Under the pieces are notes generated by a model that saw only the letters and a list, made by a program, of their open reading frames with translations, was not told the DNA's origin and searched no databases. Of a DNA stretch of 20,163 nucleotides, positions 7,974 to 13,798 are shown piece after piece; position 1 is the first letter of the stretch, and every line of letters begins with the position of its first letter. The translations under genes were made by a program, and so were the position numbers. Source of the DNA: Alphaproteobacteria bacterium (GTDB lineage: Bacteria > Pseudomonadota > Alphaproteobacteria > Bin95); contig JAJECF010000169.1 of the NCBI GenBank assembly GCA_022822125.1, positions 1 through 20,163 of the forward strand. The letters are read 5' to 3'.

Positions 7974-9401
7974 ATGTATATCGACGGCATGTGGTGCGAG
8001 GCGGCGGGCGGCGGGCGCTTCCCGGTGGCGAACCCGGCGAACGGGGAGACGGTAGGCGACGTGCCGGACGGCGGCGGCGCGGACGCCGTGCGCGCCATCG
8101 ACGCGGCGGAGCGCGCCTTCGCCGGCTGGGCGGGGCAGACGGCCTATGAGCGCTCGCGCATCCTCTACCGCGCCTGGGAGATCATGACCGAGCGGGCGGA
8201 GGACCTAGCCCGCACCATGACGCTCGAACAGGGCAAGCCGCTGCGCGCCGCGCGCAACGAGGTGCGCTACGGCGCGGACTTTCTGCTGTGGTATGCCGAG
8301 GAGGCGAAGCGCGTCTATGGCGAGACGATCCCGGCTCCGCGCGGCGACCAGCGTTTCATGGTGCTGCGACAGCCGGTCGGCGTCGTCGCGGCCGTCACGC
8401 CCTGGAACTATCCGGTCTCCATGGTGACGCGCAAGGTGGCGCCGGCCATCGCCGCCGGCTGCACCATCGTGCTGAAGCCGGCCGAGGCGACGCCACTATG
8501 CGCGGTCAAGGTGTTCGAATGTCTGGAGGCGGCGGGCGTGCCGGCGGGCGTCGTCAACCTCGTGACGGCCGAGGACCCCGCGCCTGTCGGGGACGCCTTC
8601 CTGACCGACCCGAGGGTGCGCAAGATCACCTTCACCGGCTCGACGGAGGTGGGCAAGATGATCGCCGCCAGGGCGGCCGCGCAGATGAAGCGCGTTTCGC
8701 TGGAGCTAGGCGGCCATGCGCCCTTCCTGGTGCTCGAGGACGCCGACCCCGTCCATGCGGCCAAGGGCGCGGCACTGGTCAAGTTCCTGAACACGGGCCA
8801 GGCCTGCATCTGCCCGAACCGCATTTTCGTGCATGAGAACGCTATCGATGCCTTCACGGAGGAGTTCGTTTCGCGCGTTGGCCGGATGCGGGCCGGCAAC
8901 GGCCTCGAAGAGGGCGTGCAGATCGGCCCGCTGGTGAACGAGGCCGCGATAGAGAAGGTCGAGCGCCAGGTGGCGGACGCGGCCGGGCGCGGCGCGGCGG
9001 TGCTCTGCGGCGGGCATCGCATGGCGGAGGGCGCGCTGGCGCAGGGCACCTTCTATGCGCCGACCGTGCTTTCCGGTGTTGCGCCCGACATGCAGATCTA
9101 CCGCGAGGAGACCTTCGGGCCGGTCGCGCCGATCATCGCCTTCCGGGACGAGGAAGAGGCGCTCGCCATGGCCAACGACACCCATTACGGCCTCGCCTCC
9201 TATGTCTATACGCGCGACATGGCGAAGGGCTTCCGCATGTTCGAGGGCCTCAAATTCGGCATTGTCGGCATCAATGACATCAACCCGACCGCGGCCGCCG
9301 CCCCGTTCGGCGGCTCGAAGGAGAGCGGCCTCGGCCGCGAGGGCGGCCATGAGGGCATTGCGGAATATCTGGAGACCAAGCTCGGCGGCTTCTCCATCTG
9401 A
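7974..9401 (+). CDS. NAD(P)-dependent aldehyde dehydrogenase, succinate-semialdehyde dehydrogenase (GabD)-like
   Basis: A 475-aa full-length aldehyde dehydrogenase. Visible: TPWNYPVSM (142–150), KPAEATPL (168–175) in the cofactor site, the Rossmann motif FTGSTEVG (220–227), general base E244 in LELGGHAP, and nucleophile C278 in NTGQACICPNR. The second cysteine two residues later (C280) and the overall pattern resemble the GabD/succinate-semialdehyde branch. EETFGPVAP and PFGGSKESGLGREGG are normal. GGAG lies 5 nt before the ATG at 7974. It is followed 12 nt later by an alpha/beta hydrolase, so both may act on one small-molecule catabolic route. The substrate is inferred from family only. Confidence 0.93.
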   Translation: MYIDGMWCEAAGGGRFPVANPANGETVGDVPDGGGADAVRAIDAAERAFAGWAGQTAYERSRILYRAWEIMTERAEDLARTMTLEQGKPLRAARNEVRYGADFLLWYAEEAKRVYGETIPAPRGDQRFMVLRQPVGVVAAVTPWNYPVSMVTRKVAPAIAAGCTIVLKPAEATPLCAVKVFECLEAAGVPAGVVNLVTAEDPAPVGDAFLTDPRVRKITFTGSTEVGKMIAARAAAQMKRVSLELGGHAPFLVLEDADPVHAAKGAALVKFLNTGQACICPNRIFVHENAIDAFTEEFVSRVGRMRAGNGLEEGVQIGPLVNEAAIEKVERQVADAAGRGAAVLCGGHRMAEGALAQGTFYAPTVLSGVAPDMQIYREETFGPVAPIIAFRDEEEALAMANDTHYGLASYVYTRDMAKGFRMFEGLKFGIVGINDINPTAAAAPFGGSKESGLGREGGHEGIAEYLETKLGGFSI

Positions 9402-9413
9402 CGGCGGGTGCGG

Positions 9414-10238
9414 ATGACCGACATCGAGACGGTCTTCATCGAGGGGGCGCCGCGGCTCGCCGTGGACCGGGCCGGGTCGGGGCCGCTGGTGTTTTTCCTG
9501 CACGGCATCGGCGGCAACCGGAAGAACTGGACCGGGCAGCTCGAAGCGCTCGGCGGCAGCTTCCATGCCGTCGCCTGGGACGCGCGCGGTTACGGCGAGT
9601 CCGACGATTATGAGGGCGCGCTCGACTTCGGCGATTTCGCAGGGGACGCGCTCCGGGTGCTCGACCGCTTCGGGGCGGAACGGGCGCATTTCGTCGGGCT
9701 CTCCATGGGCGGGCGGATCGCGCAGGACTTCCACGCCCGCTTCCCGGAGCGGGTCGCCACCCTCGTGCTCTGCGACACGCGGGCGGATTTCCAGGACTCC
9801 ATGCCGCCGGAGAAGCGCGCCGAGTTCATCCGGCTGCGCCAGGCGCCGCTTCTGGCGGGCAAGGAGCCGCGCGACATCGCGGATGCGCTGGTGGAGAGCC
9901 TGGTTGCGCCCGGCGCGGACGAATGCGCGCGCCGGAAGCTGTGGGAGAGCATCGCCGGCCTCCACAAGGAGTCCTACCTGAAGACCATCGAAGCCTCGCT
10001 TTCCTTCGACCGCTCTGCCGAAATCGACAGCATCCGGGTCCCGACGCTGCTCATCTACGGCGAGCATGACCGATTGACCCCGCCTGCTATCGGAAGGGCG
10101 CTGCAGGAACGCATCGCCGGCTCGGAATTCGCCCTGATCCGGGGCGCCGGGCACCTGACCAATATCGAACGGCCCGAAGCGTTCAACGCGGCGCTGCTCG
10201 CCTTCCTCGCCAGGCATCGCGACCGCGCCGGCGGATAA
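9414..10238 (+). CDS. Alpha/beta fold hydrolase (3-oxoadipate enol-lactonase/PcaD-like)
   Basis: A 274-aa hydrolase with the oxyanion-hole HG (30–31, FFLHGIGGNRKNW), AWDARGYGESD (54–64), nucleophile S97 in GLSMGG, acid D219 in YGEHDRLTPP and H247 in GAGHLTNIERP. It resembles 3-oxoadipate enol-lactonases and related C–C or ester hydrolases, but no beta-ketoadipate neighbours are present, so the substrate is open. A GTG at 9408 would add two residues; I prefer the ATG at 9414, though neither start has a strong Shine-Dalgarno sequence. It probably shares a transcript with the aldehyde dehydrogenase (12 nt gap). Confidence 0.9.
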   Translation: MTDIETVFIEGAPRLAVDRAGSGPLVFFLHGIGGNRKNWTGQLEALGGSFHAVAWDARGYGESDDYEGALDFGDFAGDALRVLDRFGAERAHFVGLSMGGRIAQDFHARFPERVATLVLCDTRADFQDSMPPEKRAEFIRLRQAPLLAGKEPRDIADALVESLVAPGADECARRKLWESIAGLHKESYLKTIEASLSFDRSAEIDSIRVPTLLIYGEHDRLTPPAIGRALQERIAGSEFALIRGAGHLTNIERPEAFNAALLAFLARHRDRAGG

Positions 10239-10286
10239 GGAAACGAGGCCGCAAATCCCTGATGCGGCGCTCTGTTTTTGTTGTGG

Positions 10287-10339
10287 GTCCTGTGGGGAAG
10301 TAGCCGGTCGCGGAGCGGCCGTCCCCTTGTCCACAGGAC
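10287..10339. repeat. Inverted repeat between the hydrolase and the transposase remnant
   Basis: GTCCTGTGG (10287–10295) and CCACAGGAC (10331–10339) are perfect 9-bp inverted arms with a 35-nt GC-rich loop that can itself partly pair. The plus-strand arm is followed only by TTT. It could be a weak terminator for the preceding hydrolase gene, or part of the non-coding end of the decayed insertion sequence next to it. Confidence 0.45.
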
Positions 10340-10387
10340 TTTCGGCAGGTGGCGTCGAAGCGGTTTACGCGGCCTTCCGGTTTGGGG

Positions 10388-10705
10388 TTCGGAGGGGGCG
10401 CCGTCGCTGTTGTATCTGGCGAGGCATCGCGGCCCGAGAAAGAGGGCGAGCGATCCGTCGGGATATTCATGCACGCGGACCCTTACCCTGACATAGTGGG
10501 GTCTGGCCGGCCGGGCGGGGATTTGCAGGACGCGTCTTGTATATCTGACGGTGTCGTCGTTTGCGACGGTGCGCTCTTCCTGGATGCAGAGGATGTCGTC
10601 GACCTGTCCGGTCTGGACAAGGGGCGCGAAGGCGCTGTCCTCGAGTTCGGGCGTTGTGGCGAAGCGCCTGTTGTGGTCGGGCCGGTAGCGATCGGCGATA
10701 TGGCC
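10388..10705 (-). pseudogene. C-terminal remnant of an ISNCY-type transposase
   Basis: The minus-strand frame reads GHIADRYRPDHNRRFA…EDSAFAPL…DILCIQEERTVANDDTVRYTRRVLQIP…RPHYVRVRVRVHEYPDGSLALFLGPRCLARY. From memory this matches the C-terminal part of integrase-like transposases of the ISNCY (ISDol1-like) group, where 'NDNTVRY…LQIP…HYV…VRVHEYPDG…GPR.LARYD' closes the protein. The upstream three-quarters, including the DDE domain, is absent: within a few codons of the first recognisable residue the sequence becomes the palindromic repeat at 10709. It is therefore a non-functional fragment. The frame stays open to 10055, but that part is antisense to the hydrolase gene or unrecognised. Confidence 0.65.
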
Positions 10706-10708
10706 ACA

Positions 10709-10865
10709 TAATACCAACGGCACCGGGTTGAGACTCACGGGCAAATGCCGCCCGGCACCCCCGCCTCTCCTCATCCTGAGTAGCCGACCGGGATGAGGAC
10801 AAAGGACCGGGGCTACAGAAGGGAGGCGCCGCGCCATCGGTTCCGATCAACGACCGCTGGTATAA
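10709..10865. repeat. Dispersed palindromic repeat, copy 1 (short form, 157 bp)
   Basis: Starts TAATACCAACGGCACCGGG and ends GATCAACGACCGCTGGTATAA. The ends are imperfect inverted repeats (TAATACCAACGG against TTATACCAGCGG on the other strand). The core is a hairpin with arms TCCTCATCC (10768–10776) and GGATGAGGA (10791–10799). It aligns almost base for base with 18077–18305 (shared blocks include CTCACGGGCAAATGCCG and CCTCTCCTCATCCTGAGTAG) but lacks 72 internal bases. It retains GAGTAGC (10778–10784), whose pairing partner is missing, so it looks like a deletion derivative of the longer form. No coding frame is plausible. It resembles MITE/REP-like non-autonomous elements. Confidence 0.85.
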
Positions 10866-11150
10866 ACCTGTTCGAAGCGCCTTCCGGCATGATCCGCTTC
10901 TGTCCTCCCTGTATGCAGGTGCGGCTTGTGCAAGCCGGTAAAACCGTCATGATGCATAAGTGCGGGCTGGAAACGGGAACGGCGAAGAGAAGCGGATCGT
11001 GCCGGACCGGCACGGCCGGTCCTGCGGTCCCGCGTGCAAACTCCTGGGTTCGAATCCGGGAAGTCCCGATGCAAGCGGTGCGCGATGAGGCTGTCTTGCA
11101 CCGCGTCCGGGGGCGGCGCCCAGGGCCGCTGTGAGCACCGGAGGACGGGA
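10866..11150. other. Gene-free stretch with inverted repeats, upstream of the toxin–antitoxin pair
   Basis: No recognised gene lies here. Two structures stand out: a 15-nt palindrome GTGCCGG-A-CCGGCAC (10999–11013), and 7-bp arms GCGGTGC (11075–11081) and GCACCGC (11098–11104). Between them is a T-arm-like string, CTGGGTTCGAATCCGGG (11044–11060), but no matching acceptor or D-arm can be found, so I do not call a tRNA. The last part carries GGAGGA, the ribosome-binding site of the antitoxin gene. The promoter and any operator of the toxin–antitoxin pair should be here; I cannot place them. Confidence 0.4.
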
Positions 11151-11399
11151 ATGAAAAGGCTCATTACTGCAGCCGAGTTCCTCCAGGCCTACTCCGAGGG
11201 CCGCATCGACTCGCGAGAAGCGATGGACGGCATCGGCGTCGAAAGCTTCCGTGATCTGCTGAACGCCATGGTGAACTGCGGCTTCCGACTGCCGCGGGGC
11301 CGGGGCCGCGAAGAGCAGGTTGAGCGTGAGGTCGCCGAGGCGCTCCCGATGCTGGCGGAGGCGCTGGGCGTTCCGCTACCGGGCGCGGCGCCGGAATGA
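11151..11399 (+). CDS. Putative antitoxin of a PIN-domain toxin–antitoxin pair
   Basis: An 82-aa protein (MKRLITAAEFLQAYSEGRIDSREAMDGIGV…) with a strong ribosome-binding site (GGAGGA, 6 nt before the ATG at 11151). Residues about 20–47 (IDSREAMDGIGVESFRDLLNAMVNCGFR) look like a helix-turn-helix of the kind seen in UPF0175-like antitoxins, followed by an acidic helix (REEQVEREVAEALPMLAEAL, 53–72). The stop overlaps the start of the PIN gene (ATGA). Position, size and coupling argue for the antitoxin role: it should bind and silence the downstream nuclease and repress its own promoter. The family assignment is inference from pattern only. Confidence 0.7.
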   Translation: MKRLITAAEFLQAYSEGRIDSREAMDGIGVESFRDLLNAMVNCGFRLPRGRGREEQVEREVAEALPMLAEALGVPLPGAAPE

Positions 11400-12001
11400 T
11401 CGCGGTGGTGATGCCCGACACCGGGCCGCTGATTTCACTCGCGCGCATTGGAAGGCTTGACCTTTTGGACCGGTTCCGAAGCCAGATACTGATTACCGAT
11501 GCCGTGCAGGTCGAACTCACGGACGGCCCGCAGGACGGTCCGGACCAGGCCACCCTGACAGAGTGGATGGCCAGGGGCGGGAACCGCATTCGTATTGTCG
11601 AAACCGCCTACGGGGCGTTGTTACGGCAGAATCGCGAGTTGCTTCAATATGTACCTGAAGCGGAACGGGCGCGTTTTCGGCGATACAGCAGGATCAAGGA
11701 CGCCGGCGAGAATTCAATCAGGGAATTAGCAGACGAAATCCGTAACACGCTCTCGCGCGATGCTACGGGCCTGGTTCTGTTCGAGGACGCCAGCGTCATG
11801 AGAATGGACTTCGGCCCGTATGTTCGCGTCATGACGACATGGTCCTTTGCCGTCGCGCTGGAACGGCTGGAGGTGATTCCGTCGGCCAGCGAATTGTTCG
11901 ACAGGATCGAGGATACCGGGCGCATGCCGCCGCGGCAGGCTTTCGACAGGCCCGGCGCCGCAGGAACGGAGGACTTCGAGGACAGCTACGATTTTTCCTG
12001 A
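11396..12001 (+). CDS. PIN-domain ribonuclease toxin (VapC/DUF3368-like)
   Basis: A 201-aa protein. The N-terminus MPDTGPLISLARIGRLDLLDRF…ILITDAVQVEL is a classic PIN first strand with D8 as the first metal-binding acid and E40 in the 'V..EL' helix. The later acids are E105 in DAGENSIREL and D131 in LVLFEDASVM. PIN toxins are Mg-dependent RNases that stop translation when freed from their antitoxin. It is longer than typical VapC (about 130–150 aa), with an acidic tail (TEDFEDSYDF, 191–200). The start ATG overlaps the antitoxin stop. A different role as a standalone PIN nuclease cannot be excluded. Confidence 0.75.
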   Translation: MIAVVMPDTGPLISLARIGRLDLLDRFRSQILITDAVQVELTDGPQDGPDQATLTEWMARGGNRIRIVETAYGALLRQNRELLQYVPEAERARFRRYSRIKDAGENSIRELADEIRNTLSRDATGLVLFEDASVMRMDFGPYVRVMTTWSFAVALERLEVIPSASELFDRIEDTGRMPPRQAFDRPGAAGTEDFEDSYDFS

Positions 12002-12139
12002 TGGCAGGTCCGCACGAGCCGGACACCGCCCCTTCGGCCAGCCCCTGAAAGGATGCCCCGGCCGAACCCCAAGGACATTGGGGCCCAATGCTACCGGGGC
12101 ACTGCAAGAACCTGATTGCCATTCCTGCAAAGGCGAACC

Positions 12140-12529
12140 GGCTATCGTGTCGGACCGGTTCTCGCTGTCGTACCAGAACCGGTCCGGCCCCCGGTGCTCG
12201 AAGACATTGACGCCGGCATTCCCGCAGCCCTCCCGGGGGCAGGTGGCGAAGGGAATGCTCTGGCGCTTGAACCAGACATAGGCCGCATGCAGGCAGCGGT
12301 TCGACAGCAGCCGCGAACTCATCTTGCAGGTCCCGCAGACATAGCTCCGGTCGGTCTTGACGATCTTGTGCTGAACGACGGAGTAGAGATCGGCATAGTC
12401 GTCCGGGTTCGCCGCCGGGCCGAAATTCGGGCACATCGGGTTGCGGCAGAAATTGGCGTTGAAGGTGAATCCCGGTTCGACCTCCGGTAACGGGAACGGC
12501 TCGAACGCCTCCCGGTCGATGTCCTTCAT
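12140..12529 (-). pseudogene. N-terminal fragment of a zinc-ribbon transposase-like protein
   Basis: From an ATG at 12529 the frame gives about 130 recognisable residues: GFTFNANFCRNPMCPNFG (C28, C33), SYVCGTCKMSSRLLSNRCL (C65, C68) and FATCPREGCGNAGVNVFEH (C97, C102). These CxxxxC/CxxC pairs are typical of the zinc-binding N-terminus of IS-type transposases in proteobacteria, which normally continues into further zinc pairs and an rve integrase domain. Here the similarity ends near DSENRSDTIAG, and the frame runs on without sense into the antisense of the PIN gene. It is a broken remnant, or possibly a rearranged standalone zinc protein. The start has no good ribosome-binding site. Confidence 0.55.
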
Positions 12530-12609
12530 GCCCGGGCGCCGTCGGCGCGGAGCGGGCCCGAGCAAGGCTCAGGCGTCTGTTGCAGGCGCGTCGCCATCGC
12601 ATCCCCCCG

Positions 12610-12628
12610 GGACGGCTCGGAGCCGTCC
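12610..12628. promoter_or_regulatory. Perfect 19-nt palindrome upstream of the ATPase–subtilase operon
   Basis: GGACGGCTC-G-GAGCCGTCC is a perfect palindrome with a single central base, about 160 bp before the ATPase start. The one-base centre fits a dimeric-protein operator better than a terminator, and no T-run follows on either strand. It could instead be left over from the transposase-like gene beside it. A second inverted pair, CTCATGGG (12676–12683) and CCCATGAG (12735–12742), lies between it and the operon. No convincing sigma-70 promoter was found in 12530–12787. Confidence 0.3.
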
Positions 12629-12787
12629 GTCCCGGAATAGCAACGGGCGGGAATCCCTTTGTCAAGGCGGCGGGACTCATGGGGATGCCGCTGGTGCCCG
12701 GAACGGAGCCGACGCGCGGAGCCGCTAACGCAGACCCATGAGAATTGCTGGCTGTACTTTCAGACGAAGATGCTACCATTCCCGAAG

Positions 12788-13795
12788 ATGTCCAGTGCGA
12801 AGCACATACTTGAGATGTTGCGGAGTCAAGCAGCAGGCGATGAGGATCGGTTTTTCACCGTCGCACTCCAAGCTGCCGCGTCTGAGGCTCGCCAAGGGCG
12901 TCGCAGTCTGGCGCAAGAGCTTCGGGAGGCCGTAGAGACTGCCCGTACCCGTTTTTCCGGTCAGGGGCAAACGATCGCTGTTCCGTTCGCTACGCCACGC
13001 GGCGAACTCGCCGGCCTCATAGAAGTACGCAGATCCTCGTATCGTCTTGACGACGTCGTGCTCAACACTTCGCTCCGGGGCCAACTCGATGGTCTGATTC
13101 GAGAACAGGTGCGCAGGGACTGGCTTCGTGAGCACGGGAAAACGCCCAGCCGACGACTTCTGTTCGTCGGGCCGCCGGGATCTGGGAAAACCATGACTGC
13201 AGAGGCACTAGCCAGCGCCTTGAAACTGCCGTTGTTCGTCATCCGCCTCGAGGCGCTCATTACGCGCTTCATGGGAGAGACGGCCGCGAAATTGCGTCTC
13301 GTATTCGATGAAACGGCGAAACGCCGAGGCGTCTATCTCTTCGACGAATTCGATGCCGTCGGCGGACATCGCAGCGCATCCAACGATGTCGCCGAGATGC
13401 GCAGGGTCCTCAACTCGTTCCTGCAATTCATGGAAGAACCGAACGCGACGGACAGCCTCATCGTCGGTGCGACCAATCATCCCGACCTTCTTGATCGGGC
13501 ACTGCTTCGACGGTTTGATATGGTTCTACCGTTCGAGATGCCGACCGACGATGAGATACGCGGGGTCATCAAGGCCTATCTCAGGCCCATGAAGTATCCG
13601 AATCTTGCGTGGAAACGGATCCTTGATGCGGGGCGCGGCCTCAGCCAGTCCGAACTTGCCCGCGCAGCGGAGAAAGCGGTGAAAACCGCGATACTGGATG
13701 AACGGGACCGACTTACGACACGCGATGTTGTAGGCGCCCTTGATGAACGTAGGGAGATGCGCGAGGCTTTCACTGGCGCGCCGGGTTCGAACTGA
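12788..13795 (+). CDS. iteA: AAA+ ATPase of an ATPase–subtilase defence pair (IteA-like)
   Basis: A 335-aa protein. An N-terminal helical region (MSSAKHILEMLRSQAAGDEDRFFTVALQAAASEARQG, 1–37) precedes one AAA+ module: Walker A GPPGSGKT (128–135), Walker B VYLFDEFDA with D186/E187, sensor-1 N230 in VGATNHPDLLD, and arginine-finger-like R241/R242 in LLRRFD. All residues needed for ATP hydrolysis are present. I chose the ATG at 12788; an in-frame ATG at 12770 would add six residues and neither has a strong ribosome-binding site. The subtilase gene starts 3 nt after its stop. Proteins with this N-terminus next to an S8 peptidase recur in defence islands; I recall 'anti-phage ATPase IteA', but cannot verify the name here. 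It probably controls, or feeds substrate to, the protease. Confidence 0.85.
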   Translation: MSSAKHILEMLRSQAAGDEDRFFTVALQAAASEARQGRRSLAQELREAVETARTRFSGQGQTIAVPFATPRGELAGLIEVRRSSYRLDDVVLNTSLRGQLDGLIREQVRRDWLREHGKTPSRRLLFVGPPGSGKTMTAEALASALKLPLFVIRLEALITRFMGETAAKLRLVFDETAKRRGVYLFDEFDAVGGHRSASNDVAEMRRVLNSFLQFMEEPNATDSLIVGATNHPDLLDRALLRRFDMVLPFEMPTDDEIRGVIKAYLRPMKYPNLAWKRILDAGRGLSQSELARAAEKAVKTAILDERDRLTTRDVVGALDERREMREAFTGAPGSN

Positions 13796-13798
13796 GTC

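Noticed and set aside
7811..8098. N-terminal extension of the LLM oxidoreductase to 8098
   Set aside because: It overlaps the aldehyde dehydrogenase antisense; the ATG at 7810 has a ribosome-binding site and the standard MKFALRY start.
10055..10387. Continuation of the transposase remnant frame to the left
   Set aside because: Below about 10388 the frame loses recognisable similarity, and below 10238 it is antisense to the hydrolase gene.
11020..11070. tRNA gene suggested by CTGGGTTCGAATCCGGG
   Set aside because: The T-stem has a mismatch, and no matching acceptor strand, D-arm or anticodon arm was found upstream.
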